NCBI RefSeq assembly: GCF_002846415.1 | Contig: NZ_PJMX01000001.1 | Location: forward strand, 4,154,001 to 4,218,000 | From: Streptomyces sp. TLI_146 | GTDB taxonomy: Bacteria; Actinomycetota; Actinomycetes; Streptomycetales; Streptomycetaceae | Length of the DNA stretch: 64,000 nt | Direction: 5' to 3' | Shown: in pieces, positions 1-8,086 of the stretch | How the letters are laid out: the number at the start of each line of letters is the position of its first letter | Position numbering within the stretch: the stretch's first letter is position 1 | Notes under the pieces: model-generated | The model's database searches: none | Seen by the model: the letters and a program-made list of their open reading frames with translations, nothing else | Told to the model about the DNA's origin: nothing | Translations under genes and position numbers: made by a program

Positions 1-54
1 CGCCACACCGAGCGGTTCGGGCAGGGGCGGCGGGGCATCCTTGGCGGCACTCAT
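1..54 (-). CDS. N-terminal start of a TatD-like metal-dependent hydrolase (partial, runs off left edge)
   Basis: Only 18 codons are visible, starting at an ATG whose first base is 54 and reading MSAAKDAPPPLPEPLGVA. A short proline-rich lead-in followed by PEPL matches, from memory, the start of Streptomyces TatD-family deoxyribonucleases, just before the metal-binding HTH motif. Position upstream of rsmI and pmt fits that family's usual place, but the catalytic part is outside the window. The start is supported by a TAGGAT hexamer 7 nt upstream (leaderless arrangement). Confidence 0.45.
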   Translation of the reverse strand, partial: MSAAKDAPPPLPEPLGVA

Positions 55-61
55 GGGGCCG

Positions 62-67
62 ATCCTA
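62..67 (-). promoter_or_regulatory. Leaderless-type -10 element (TAGGAT)
   Basis: TAGGAT lies 7 nt before the ATG at 54 with no ribosome-binding site between, the geometry of Streptomyces leaderless transcripts. Confidence 0.5.
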
Positions 68-84
68 TGAAAGGCCCCGGCCCG

Positions 85-498
85 TCACTTCTTGTGGTGG
101 TGCTGGAAGGGGTGCAGGAGGTCCGACAGGTGCCAGTGGTGCTCCGGCCGGGGCTCGCCCGCGGGCTCGGCCGCCGCCGGGGTGTCCGGCTCCGGGTCGC
201 CCCCGGACCCCACGGGACCGGCGGGCGCCTGGTGGGTCGAGTGGTGCGCCAGCCACTGCTGCACGCTGGAGACCCGGCCGGCGCGCAGGGTGCGCACGAC
301 GTGCCCGCCGCAGTTCAGACAGGTGGGGTGGGAGAGCGGTGACGGCACCCGTTCCCCGTTCGCCTTGTAGACCACGAACGGCTCCCCCTTGCCGTCCACG
401 TAGTGCTCTATGTCGTACGCCTGCTCCCAGCCATACCCACACCTCATGCACGCGAAGGCGTATGCCTCGTGCGCCGTGGTCTCAGCGATCTCACTCAT
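85..498 (-). CDS. Zinc-ribbon-containing hypothetical protein
   Basis: A 137-residue protein of unknown function. The first half contains two CxxC pairs (CMRCG and CLNCG) about 45 residues apart, the pattern of a zinc ribbon. The second half is rich in Pro, Gly and acidic residues and ends in a His-rich, basic tail (HPFQHHHKK). The ATG at 498 is preferred over an upstream in-frame start because a GAGGAG sequence sits at the right distance before it and the upstream residues look non-coding (Arg-rich). It probably binds metal or acts as a small regulatory or adaptor protein; nothing more specific can be said. Confidence 0.75.
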   Translation of the reverse strand: MSEIAETTAHEAYAFACMRCGYGWEQAYDIEHYVDGKGEPFVVYKANGERVPSPLSHPTCLNCGGHVVRTLRAGRVSSVQQWLAHHSTHQAPAGPVGSGGDPEPDTPAAAEPAGEPRPEHHWHLSDLLHPFQHHHKK

Positions 499-682
499 AT
501 GCCGGCTCCTCTTGTCCGCTGGACAAGCTCTTGCGAGCGCTCTCCTTGCGAGCGGGGGCGAAAGCGTCCCCCGGTCCATGGGACGCCTTTCGCCGCCAAA
601 ACGCATCAGGGGCTGTCGAGTGTTGGTGCCGATTTGGCCTTTCCTAGGAAAAAGCCCCGGTGCGCGGCCTGCGCTTTACTTT

Positions 683-1561
683 TTACGATAGTCCTTTGCC
701 ATCCGCGGGTGCCTGTCGTGCCGCGTTCTTTGCCGCCACGACCGCGTCGAACACCTCGCGCTTGGGCAGGCCCGCTTCGAGGGCCACGGCGGCGATCGCC
801 TCCTTGCGCCGCTCCCCCGCCTCCTCGCGCACCTGCACCCGGCGCACCAGCTCCTCGGCGTCCAGCTCGGCAGGCCCGCTCTCGGCCGCGCCCTCCACCA
901 CCACGGTGATCTCGCCGCGCACCCCGTCGGCGGCCCACTCGGCGAGGTCCTTGAGGCTGCCGCGCTTGACCTCCTCGTACGTCTTGGTCAGCTCGCGGCA
1001 GACGGCGGCGCGGCGCTCGGCGCCGAAGACCTCGGCCATCGCGGCGAGCGTGTCGTCGAGGCGGTGCGGGGCCTCGAAGTAGACGAGGGTGCGGCGCTCG
1101 TCGGCGACCTCGCGCAGCCGCCCGAGGCGCTCGCCCGCCTTGCGCGGCAGGAAGCCCTCGAAGCAGAACCGGTCGACGGGCAGCCCGGACAGGGCGAGCG
1201 CGGTGAGCACGGCCGAGGGCCCGGGTACGGCCGTGACCTTGATGTCCTTCTCGACGGCGGCCGCCACCAGCCGGTAGCCGGGGTCGGAGACCGACGGCAT
1301 CCCGGCGTCGGTCACGAGCAGCACGCGCGCGCCGCCCTCCAGCGCCTCGACCAGCTCGGGCGTACGGGCGGACTCATTGCCCTCGAAGTAGGAGACCACC
1401 CGCCCCGAGGTGTGGATGCCGAGCGCCCGGGTCAGGCCGCGCAGCCGCCTGGTGTCCTCGGCGGCGACGACGTCGGCCCGCTCCAGCTCGGCGGCGAGCC
1501 GCGGCGGCGCGTCCGCGATGTCGCCGATGGGGGTCCCTGCGAGTACGAGTGTTCCGGTCAC
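683..1561 (-). CDS. rsmI: 16S rRNA (cytidine(1402)-2'-O)-methyltransferase RsmI
   Basis: A 292-residue protein, the normal RsmI length. RsmI transfers a methyl group from S-adenosylmethionine to the 2'-O of C1402 in the ribosomal P-site region. The N-terminus has the tetrapyrrole-methylase fold signature GTPIGD, followed by AEDTRR, the DAGMPSVSDPG loop and PGPSA, all hallmark segments of the family. The GTG at 1561 is chosen because GGAGG lies just upstream and the conserved VLAGTPIGD begins six codons later; an in-frame start at 1675 would add an unconserved basic stretch. It is divergent from pmt with only 95 bp between starts. Confidence 0.93.
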   Translation of the reverse strand: MTGTLVLAGTPIGDIADAPPRLAAELERADVVAAEDTRRLRGLTRALGIHTSGRVVSYFEGNESARTPELVEALEGGARVLLVTDAGMPSVSDPGYRLVAAAVEKDIKVTAVPGPSAVLTALALSGLPVDRFCFEGFLPRKAGERLGRLREVADERRTLVYFEAPHRLDDTLAAMAEVFGAERRAAVCRELTKTYEEVKRGSLKDLAEWAADGVRGEITVVVEGAAESGPAELDAEELVRRVQVREEAGERRKEAIAAVALEAGLPKREVFDAVVAAKNAARQAPADGKGLS

Positions 1562-1644
1562 CCCGCCATCCTCCCAGCCCCGGGCGCCCCCGGTCGCCCG
1601 GGCGGGTTCTGGCCCGGCCACGGGACTCGCACAGGCGCTTTCCC

Positions 1645-1650
1645 TACGAT
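1645..1650 (+). promoter_or_regulatory. Leaderless-type -10 element of pmt (TACGAT)
   Basis: TACGAT is followed by six bases and the GTG start at 1657, so transcription would begin at or next to the start codon. No ribosome-binding site is present. Confidence 0.6.
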
Positions 1651-1656
1651 GGCGCG

Positions 1657-3429
1657 GTGACCAGTACTGCGCCACACCCCCTTGAGGGCCATGACGCCGG
1701 AGATCCGCCGCCCGGCTGGCAGGACCGGCTGCGCCGCTTCGGCTACGCGGCCCGGCCGAGAATCGGCCTGCGCGACCGGCTGGTGCCGCCCTACACCCGG
1801 CCGTCCGGGCAGCTCTGGGCGGTGCTGAAGGTCTCCCCGCCGATGGCCGAGCGCCTGGTGCGCTGGTCGGCGTGGGGCGGGCCGCTGCTGGTCACGCTGG
1901 TCGCGGGGGTGCTGCGGTTCTGGAAGCTGGGCAGCCCGGACGCGGTGATATTCGACGAGACGTACTACGCCAAGGACGCCTGGGCGCTGATCAACCGCGG
2001 CTACGAGGGCGCCTGGCCCAAGGACGTCGACAAGTCGATCATCAAGGACCCCTCGTCGGTGCCGATCCCCACCGACCCGGGCTATGTGGTGCATCCGCCG
2101 GTCGGCAAGTACCTGATCGGCATCGGCGAGAAGTGGTTCGACTTCACCCCGTTCGGCTGGCGCTTCGTGATGGCGGTGCTCGGCACGCTCTCGGTGCTGA
2201 TGCTCTGCCGGATCGGGCGGCGGCTGTTCCGCTCCACGTTCCTGGGCTGTCTGGCGGGCCTGCTGCTCGCGGTGGACGGGCTGCACTTCGTGATGAGCCG
2301 GATGGCGCTGCTCGACCTGGTGGTCATGTTCTTCGTGCTCGCGGCCTTCGGCTGCCTGCTGATCGACCGGGACCGGGCGCGGGCCCGGCTCGCGGCGGCG
2401 CTCCCCGAGAGCGAGGACGGCGACCTGCGCCCGGACGCGACCGTCGCGGAGGGCCTGCGCCTGGGCTGGCGCCCCTGGCGGATCGCGGCCGGGGTGATGC
2501 TGGGCCTGGCCGCCGGCACCAAGTGGAACGGCCTGTACGTCCTGGTCTTCTTCTGCGTGATGACGGTGCTGTGGGACGCGGGCGCCCGCAGGACGGCGGG
2601 CGCGGTGCGGCCGTACCGCGCGGTGCTCAGGAAGGACGTGCTCCCCGCGTTCGTCTCCACGGTCCCGGTGGCCCTGGCGACGTATCTGGCCTCCTGGACC
2701 GGCTGGTTCATGACCGACAAGGGCTACTTCCGGGACTGGGCGCACGGCCGCGACGGCCTCTCCCCCGACCATGTGAAGCTGCCGCTGCTGGGCGAGGTGA
2801 GCCTGCCGCAGTTCGACATGAGCTGGATGCCCGAGTCGCTGCGCAGCCTGTGGCACTACGAGGCCGAGGTCTACAGCTTCCACGTCAACCTGCACGACAA
2901 GCACACCTACCAGTCCAACCCGTGGAGCTGGATCGTCCTGGGCCGCCCGGTCTCGTACTTCTACGAGAGCCCCTCGCCCGGCACCGACGGCTGCCCCTCG
3001 GACACCTCCGGCAAGTGCGCCCGCGAGGTGCTGGCGCTCGGCACGCCGCTGCTGTGGTGGGCGGCCTGCTTCGCGATCCTGTACGTGCTGTGGCGCTGGG
3101 TGTTCCGGCGCGACTGGCGGGCGGGCGCGATCGTCTGCGGCATCGCGGCGGGCTGGCTGCCGTGGCTGCTCTACCAGGACCGCACGATCTTCTTCTTCTA
3201 CGCGGTCGTCTTCGTGCCGTTCCTGTGTCTGGCGGTGGCGATGATGATCGGCGCGATCCTGGGGCCACCGGGCTCGGACGAGCGGCGCCGGGCCATCGGC
3301 GCGATCGGTGCGGGCGTGCTCGTGCTGCTGATCGTCTGGAACTTCATCTACTTCTGGCCGCTGTACACGGGCACGGCGATTCCGCTCGATTCCTGGCGAA
3401 ACCGGATGTGGCTGGATACGTGGGTGTGA
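1657..3429 (+). CDS. pmt: Polyprenyl-phosphate-mannose--protein mannosyltransferase (GT39)
   Basis: A 590-residue polytopic membrane protein of the PMT/GT39 family, which moves mannose from polyprenyl-phosphate mannose onto Ser/Thr of proteins being exported through Sec. The first extracytoplasmic loop carries the essential acidic pair (D100-E101, in FDETYYAKDAW), and the next loop has the HPPVGKYLI segment typical of the family. About ten hydrophobic segments follow, ending in a YFWPLYTG region. The GTG at 1657 is favoured by the leaderless -10 upstream. In Streptomyces this enzyme glycosylates lipoproteins and phage-receptor proteins (family knowledge). It is divergent from rsmI and followed after 117 bp by a penicillin-binding protein. 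Confidence 0.93.
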   Translation: MTSTAPHPLEGHDAGDPPPGWQDRLRRFGYAARPRIGLRDRLVPPYTRPSGQLWAVLKVSPPMAERLVRWSAWGGPLLVTLVAGVLRFWKLGSPDAVIFDETYYAKDAWALINRGYEGAWPKDVDKSIIKDPSSVPIPTDPGYVVHPPVGKYLIGIGEKWFDFTPFGWRFVMAVLGTLSVLMLCRIGRRLFRSTFLGCLAGLLLAVDGLHFVMSRMALLDLVVMFFVLAAFGCLLIDRDRARARLAAALPESEDGDLRPDATVAEGLRLGWRPWRIAAGVMLGLAAGTKWNGLYVLVFFCVMTVLWDAGARRTAGAVRPYRAVLRKDVLPAFVSTVPVALATYLASWTGWFMTDKGYFRDWAHGRDGLSPDHVKLPLLGEVSLPQFDMSWMPESLRSLWHYEAEVYSFHVNLHDKHTYQSNPWSWIVLGRPVSYFYESPSPGTDGCPSDTSGKCAREVLALGTPLLWWAACFAILYVLWRWVFRRDWRAGAIVCGIAAGWLPWLLYQDRTIFFFYAVVFVPFLCLAVAMMIGAILGPPGSDERRRAIGAIGAGVLVLLIVWNFIYFWPLYTGTAIPLDSWRNRMWLDTWV

Positions 3430-3504
3430 CCCGGTGAGTGGTGTCCCGGTCCGGTAACGGGTGGGGCTGGTGTCAGTGCTGTCACGTAAAGTTCCTCCCA
3501 AGCA

Positions 3505-3526
3505 TCTCTTGAACACGTTCAAGAGA
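3505..3526. promoter_or_regulatory. 22-bp inverted repeat in the leader of the penicillin-binding protein gene
   Basis: Arms TCTCTTGAAC and GTTCAAGAGA flank a 2-bp centre, a perfect match. It lies 20 bp before the start codon, just upstream of the GGGGAGG ribosome-binding site. It could be an operator or an RNA hairpin controlling ribosome access. Confidence 0.5.
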
Positions 3527-3546
3527 CTCCTGGGGAGGGGCTGCAG

Positions 3547-5187
3547 ATGCGCAGTGGAGCCAAGGCCGCCATCGTCGGCGGCGTGTTCGTGGTGGTCGGC
3601 ACCGGCGTGGTGTACGGCGGCTACCAGATGCTGGCCGGGGACGACTCGTCCCCGGGCCCGCACACCAAGGCCGCGCCGGTACGGACCGGGCCGCCCCGCG
3701 CCGACGAGATCACCAAGACCGCGCAGGCCTTCTTCGACGCCTGGTCGAAGGGGGACGCGACGGCGGCGTCGGCCCTGACCAACAACAACGCCGCCGCACA
3801 GACCGTGCTCGCCGCCTTCCACGACGAGGCGCACGTGGACAAGGTGACGATCACGCCGGGGACGGCCACGGGGGCGACCGTTCCGTACACGGTGAAGGCG
3901 GAGGTCGCCTACGAGGGGAAGACGGCGCCGCTCGCCTACAGCTCCCAGCTGACCGTCGTCCGGGGCGTGACCACCGGCAAGGCGCTGGTGGACTGGCAGC
4001 CGGCCGTCGTCCACCCGAAGCTGAAGGCGGGCCAGAAGCTGGTGACCGGGGCGGCCAAGAACCCCGAGATCGAGGCCGTCGACCACCGGGGGCGGGTGCT
4101 GACCAAGGAGAAGTACCCCTCGCTGGGCGTGGTCCTGGACGCCCTGCGGCAGAAGTACGGCGCCAAGGCCGACGGCACGCCCGGCGTGGAGACCTGGATC
4201 GAGGGCGGCGGCGCCGACAGCACCCCGAACCAGACGCTGCTCACCCTGGCCAAGGGCAAGCCCGGCAAGCTGACGACGACGCTCGACGCGGACGTACAGG
4301 CGGCGGCCGAGCAGGCGGTGAAGCAGTTCGCGGAGTCGTCGGTGGTCGCGATCGAGCCGACCAGCGGGGCGATCCGGGCGATCGCCGACAACCGCAGGGA
4401 CGGGTTCCCCGCATCCCTCCAGGCGTCCATCGCGCCCGGCTCCACGATGAAGATCGTCACGGGCGCGATGATCATCCAGAACGGGGTGGGCGGCGCGAAC
4501 CAGAAGGTCGAGTGCCCGGCGACGGTCCCGTGGGAGGGCTACACCTTCCACAACCTCAAGGACTTCACCATCCCCGGCGGCACCCTGACCGACGCGTTCG
4601 CCAGGTCCTGCAACACCGCCTTCATCAAGCCGGTGAAGCCGCTCACCGGCAAGGGCGTCGCCGGGACCGCGCTCGGCCAGACCGCCCGGGACTACTTCGG
4701 GCTCGGCCAGAACAATTGGAAGCTCGGCGGGGTGAAGTCCTTCGACGGCAGCGTCCCGGAGTCCTCCGGCGTGGAGACCGCCGCCTCCTACATCGGGCAG
4801 GGCAAGGTCCAGATGAGCCCGCTCGACATGGCGTCCGTCTCGGCCACCGTGATCAACGGCGGGTTCCGCCAGCCGGTGATCGTGCCGAAGGACCTGGACG
4901 GCCGCGAACTGGCCACCGCCAAGCCGCTGCCCGACTCGCTGGCCGCCCAGCTCCGGCAGATGATGCACGCGGCGGCCGTCAACGGGACGGCCGTGAAGGC
5001 GATGGCAGGGGTGCCCGGACCCAAGGGCGCCAAGACCGGCTCGGCCGAGGTGGACCAGCAGGGCAAGTCCAACAGCTGGTTCACCGGGTACGGCAACGGG
5101 CTCGCCGCCGCCGCGCTCGTCCAGTCCGGCGGACACGGCGGGGACGCGGCGGGGCCGATAGTGGCGCGGGTGCTGCGGGCGGGCTGA
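3547..5187 (+). CDS. Class B-type penicillin-binding protein with NTF2-like N-terminal domain
   Basis: A 546-residue transpeptidase that cross-links peptidoglycan outside the membrane. An N-terminal membrane anchor (about residues 7-30) is followed by an NTF2-like/MecA-N domain (about 55-150), a dimerisation segment, and the penicillin-binding domain. All three active-site motifs are visible: S299-T-M-K302, S354-C-N356 and K496-T-G498. Strong GGGGAGG ribosome-binding site. A perfect inverted repeat lies in the leader. Streptomyces encode several such MecA-N-type transpeptidases; which one this is cannot be told from sequence alone. Location beside pmt and an ssgA-like gene suggests a role in growth or sporulation wall synthesis, which is inference. 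Confidence 0.92.
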   Translation: MRSGAKAAIVGGVFVVVGTGVVYGGYQMLAGDDSSPGPHTKAAPVRTGPPRADEITKTAQAFFDAWSKGDATAASALTNNNAAAQTVLAAFHDEAHVDKVTITPGTATGATVPYTVKAEVAYEGKTAPLAYSSQLTVVRGVTTGKALVDWQPAVVHPKLKAGQKLVTGAAKNPEIEAVDHRGRVLTKEKYPSLGVVLDALRQKYGAKADGTPGVETWIEGGGADSTPNQTLLTLAKGKPGKLTTTLDADVQAAAEQAVKQFAESSVVAIEPTSGAIRAIADNRRDGFPASLQASIAPGSTMKIVTGAMIIQNGVGGANQKVECPATVPWEGYTFHNLKDFTIPGGTLTDAFARSCNTAFIKPVKPLTGKGVAGTALGQTARDYFGLGQNNWKLGGVKSFDGSVPESSGVETAASYIGQGKVQMSPLDMASVSATVINGGFRQPVIVPKDLDGRELATAKPLPDSLAAQLRQMMHAAAVNGTAVKAMAGVPGPKGAKTGSAEVDQQGKSNSWFTGYGNGLAAAALVQSGGHGGDAAGPIVARVLRAG

Positions 5188-5284
5188 GCGGGCCGGGGGC
5201 GGACCGGGGGCAGACCAGGGGCGATCGGGGGGCACCCCCGGGGGGGGAGCCGAAACGCCCTCGCATGGGGCATACAACGACCGC

Positions 5285-5290
5285 TAGCCT
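5285..5290 (+). promoter_or_regulatory. Possible leaderless-type -10 (TAGCCT)
   Basis: TAGCCT lies 8 nt before the ATG at 5299. The spacing is at the long end for leaderless transcription, and the intervening GCGGGGGC could alternatively serve as a weak ribosome-binding site. Confidence 0.35.
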
Positions 5291-5298
5291 GCGGGGGC

Positions 5299-5787
5299 AT
5301 GAACGCTCAAGATTCCGTTGCCCACCCCCGGTTCGCCGAGGCGCTGCGCGCCCTCGGGCTCGACGTGGAGGTACGCCGCTTCCCGGACGCCACCAGGACC
5401 GCGGCCGAGGCGGCCGCCGCCATCGGCTGCGACATCGGCGAGATCGTCAAGTCGCTGGTCTTCGAGGCGGACGGGGTCCCGGTGATCGTCCTGATGGACG
5501 GCTCGTCGCGGGTGGACGTGGAGCGCGTACGGCACGAGCTGGGCGCGGAGAAGGTCAAGCGGGCCGGGGCGGAGCTCGTACGGGAGACGACGGGGTACGC
5601 GATCGGGGGCGTCCCGCCCTTCGGCCATGTGCGCCGCACCCGGGTCCTCGCCGACCGCGCGCTGCTCGACCACGACGTGGTCTGGGCGGCGGCGGGCACA
5701 CCCCACACCGTCTTCCCGCTCGACCCGAAGACGCTGATCGGGCACGCGGGCGGGGCGCTGGTCGACGTGCGCGAGCGCACGGCGTGA
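5299..5787 (+). CDS. YbaK/EbsC family aminoacyl-tRNA deacylase
   Basis: A 162-residue single-domain protein of the YbaK/ProRS-INS family, which hydrolyses mischarged aminoacyl-tRNA in trans (for example Cys- or Ala-tRNAPro). Family segments visible are EIVKSLVFEADG with the conserved lysine, the V.VLMDGSSRVD strand, the GYAIGGVPPFGH loop, and a C-terminal AAGTPHTVFPLDP segment. The length is normal. Its stop codon overlaps the GTG of the next gene by three bases, so the two are translationally coupled. Confidence 0.88.
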   Translation: MNAQDSVAHPRFAEALRALGLDVEVRRFPDATRTAAEAAAAIGCDIGEIVKSLVFEADGVPVIVLMDGSSRVDVERVRHELGAEKVKRAGAELVRETTGYAIGGVPPFGHVRRTRVLADRALLDHDVVWAAAGTPHTVFPLDPKTLIGHAGGALVDVRERTA

Positions 5788-6635
5788 CGCTGACCGTCGC
5801 GCTGGCCGTCCTGCTCGCCGCCGTCACCCACGCCTCGTGGAACGCGATGGCGCACACGATCAGGGACCAGCTGGTCGCGTTCACGCTGATAGGCGGCGGG
5901 GGGACGGTGATCGGCGCGGTGCTGGCGGTGTTCGCGCCGCTGCCCGCCTCGGGCGCCTGGCCGTACCTCGTCGCCTCGGCCCTGCTGCACACCGCCTACC
6001 AGGTGCTGCTGATGCGGTCGTTCAGCCTGGGCGACTTCGGGCAGATGTATCCGATCGCGCGGGGCACGGCGCCGCTGGTGGTGACCGTGCTGGCGGTGCT
6101 GTTCGTCGGCGAGAGCCTGAACGCGTGGCAGGCCGCGGGGGTGGCGGTCGCCTCGGCGGGGCTAGTCGGGGTCGCCCTGTGGGGCATCCGGGGCTCGGGG
6201 GCGCGGCCGCACTGGCCCGCGCTGGTGGCCGCGGGGGCGACGGGCCTGTCGATCGCGTCCTACACGGTGGTGGACGGCGTGGGCGTCCGCGCCTCCGGCA
6301 CGCCCGTCGGCTACATCGCGTGGCTGATGGTCCTGGAGGGGCTGCTGATCCCGGGGTACGCGCTGTACCGGCGCCGGGGTGCGCTGGTGGCCCAGCTCCG
6401 GCCGTACGCGGTGCGGGGTCTGCTGGGGGCGGCCCTTTCCATGACGGCGTACGGCCTGGTCCTGTGGGCCCAGACGCGGGCTCCGCTGGCGCCTGTGGCG
6501 GCGCTGCGGGAGTCCAGCATCATCGTGGGGGCGGCGATCGGGGCGCTGTTCTTCAAGGAGCGGTTCGGGGGGCCGCGGATTGCTGCGGCGGGGGTGTTGG
6601 TGGTGGGGATCGGGTTGCTGCTGCGGGCGGGGTGA
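5784..6635 (+). CDS. EamA/DMT-family transporter
   Basis: A 283-residue inner-membrane protein with about ten hydrophobic segments in two EamA repeats, typical of drug/metabolite transporters. The first repeat starts LTVALAVLLAAVTHASWNA; the second contains the LRESSIIVGAAIGALFFKE signature near the C-terminus. The GTG start overlaps the preceding stop (GTGA), which argues for co-expression with the deacylase. Substrate unknown. A nested inverted-repeat element immediately downstream probably terminates the operon. Confidence 0.88.
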   Translation: MTLTVALAVLLAAVTHASWNAMAHTIRDQLVAFTLIGGGGTVIGAVLAVFAPLPASGAWPYLVASALLHTAYQVLLMRSFSLGDFGQMYPIARGTAPLVVTVLAVLFVGESLNAWQAAGVAVASAGLVGVALWGIRGSGARPHWPALVAAGATGLSIASYTVVDGVGVRASGTPVGYIAWLMVLEGLLIPGYALYRRRGALVAQLRPYAVRGLLGAALSMTAYGLVLWAQTRAPLAPVAALRESSIIVGAAIGALFFKERFGGPRIAAAGVLVVGIGLLLRAG

Positions 6636-6647
6636 CCGGCGGTTTTT

Positions 6648-6843
6648 GCCCCACCCCGCCCCTTCCCGAAACTCTCCGAGGGCTGTCGTCCAGCTGCGGA
6701 CCGTGGGTGGCTGGTCGCGCAGTTCCCCGCGCCCCTAGGTAGTTAGGGGCGCGGGGAACTGCGCGAGCAACCCAGCACGGTCCGCAGACGAAGCACCCGG
6801 CCGCCCGCCCAGGGCTTTCGGGAAGGGGTGGGGTGGGGTGGGG
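6648..6843. repeat. Nested Streptomyces small inverted repeat (sIR), likely bidirectional terminator
   Basis: The core has 20-bp perfect arms at 6717-6736 and 6745-6764 with an 8-nt loop. A second pair of arms (CTGCGGACCGTG at 6694-6705 and its complement at 6776-6787) and a third, outermost pair (CCCCTTCCCGAAA near 6660 and TTTCGGGAAGGGG near 6825) surround it. The same core recurs near 17.8 kb and 61.6 kb. It occupies the gap between the EamA gene and the serine hydrolase gene. Confidence 0.85.
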
Positions 6844-6908
6844 GAAGAAAGCCCCCGGCCACCACGTTTCAATGGACCGGACGCGTAGCCAAGATCGTGG
6901 GAGCAGGC

Positions 6909-8072
6909 GTGAGTGACGTGCAGGGGTCCGTGGGCCCGGGGTACGAAGCGGTTCGGGACGCGTTCGTCCGTAACTTCACCCACCGCGGAGACCACGGCGC
7001 CGCCGTCGCCGTCTACCGCGACGGACAGAAGGTCGTCGACCTCTGGGGCGGCACCAAGGACGTCGACGGCCAGGCACCCTGGGCCGTCGACACCGCCCAG
7101 ATCCTCCGCTCCGCCACCAAGGGCATAGCCGCAGCCGTCCCCCTCCTCCTCCACCAGCGCGGCCAGCTGGACCTGGACGCCCCCGTGGCCACGTACTGGC
7201 CCGAGTTCAAGGCGAAGGGCAAGGAGCGCACCCTCGTCCGGCACCTCCTCTCGCACCGCGCCGGCGTCCCCGCCCTGGACCGGCCGCTCAGCCCCGCCGA
7301 GGCCGCCGACGGCGAGTCGGGACCGGCCGCGGTCGCCGCGCAGACGCCGTTCTGGGAGCCGGGGACCGAGCACGGGTACCACGCCCAGACGTACGGCTGG
7401 CTGCTCGGCGAGCTCGTCCGCCGCGTCAGCGGCCGCACCCTCGGCCGCTGGGTCGCGGAGGAGATCGCCCGGCCGCTGGGGGCCGATCTCTGGATCGGGA
7501 TGCCGCAGGAGGAGACCGGCCGCGTGGGTCGCGTGGGGCCGACGGAGGCGCCCCGCGTCCCCGGCGCCATCACCCTGCGGCCCAAGCGCGACGTCTCCGC
7601 CGCCTACGCCGACCCGGCCTCCCTCACCCGCCGCGCCTTCGGCGCCATCGACCCGCTCCCGGACCAGAACGACCCCGCCTACCGCGCCGCCGAACTCCCC
7701 GCCGCCGGCGGCATATCCACCGCCCGCGGCCTCGCCCGGTTCTACGCGGCGACGATCGGCGAGGTGGACGGGCGCCGTCTGTTCGCCCCGGCCACGGTCG
7801 CGCTCGCCCGTACCGAGGAGTCGGCGGGCCCGGACCGGGTCCTGGTGGTCCCCACCCGTTTCGGACTGGGCTACATGCTGCACGGCGCGGCGTCCCCGCT
7901 CCTGGGCCCCGGCTCCTTCGGGCACCCCGGCAGCGGCGGCTCCCTCGGCTTCGCCGACCCGGAGTCGGGCATCGCCTTCGGGTACGTCACCAACGGCCAC
8001 CAGAAGGGCGTCACCGCCGACCCGCGCCCCCAGGCCCTGGTCCGCGCGGTCCGGGAAGCGATCGGGCAGTAA
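6909..8072 (+). CDS. Beta-lactamase-fold serine hydrolase (class C-like esterase/peptidase)
   Basis: A 387-residue serine hydrolase related to class C beta-lactamases and EstB-type esterases. The nucleophile motif is S68-A-T-K71 (SxxK), and a Y-containing segment near YHAQTYGWLLGEL probably supplies the second motif. The C-terminal GHPGSGGSLGFADP segment corresponds to the third active-site motif. No signal peptide is visible, so it is probably cytoplasmic. The GTG at 6909 is preferred over farther upstream codons because GGGAG precedes it by five bases. It converges with the cbiO gene with only 14 bp between them. Confidence 0.85.
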   Translation: MSDVQGSVGPGYEAVRDAFVRNFTHRGDHGAAVAVYRDGQKVVDLWGGTKDVDGQAPWAVDTAQILRSATKGIAAAVPLLLHQRGQLDLDAPVATYWPEFKAKGKERTLVRHLLSHRAGVPALDRPLSPAEAADGESGPAAVAAQTPFWEPGTEHGYHAQTYGWLLGELVRRVSGRTLGRWVAEEIARPLGADLWIGMPQEETGRVGRVGPTEAPRVPGAITLRPKRDVSAAYADPASLTRRAFGAIDPLPDQNDPAYRAAELPAAGGISTARGLARFYAATIGEVDGRRLFAPATVALARTEESAGPDRVLVVPTRFGLGYMLHGAASPLLGPGSFGHPGSGGSLGFADPESGIAFGYVTNGHQKGVTADPRPQALVRAVREAIGQ

Positions 8073-8086
8073 GGACCCGGTAAGGA

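Noticed and set aside
640..651. 12-bp palindrome TTTCCTAGGAAA between rsmI and the zinc-ribbon gene
   Set aside because: Too short, with no known match; could be chance.
3511..3520. GAACACGTTC resembling a LexA box
   Set aside because: The gap between GAAC and GTTC is two bases, not four, so it does not match the actinobacterial LexA consensus.
1558..5277. Very long open frame on the minus strand opposite pmt and the penicillin-binding protein
   Set aside because: High GC makes long antisense frames common. Residue composition is Arg/Pro/Gly/His-rich without domains, and both genes on the plus strand are well supported.
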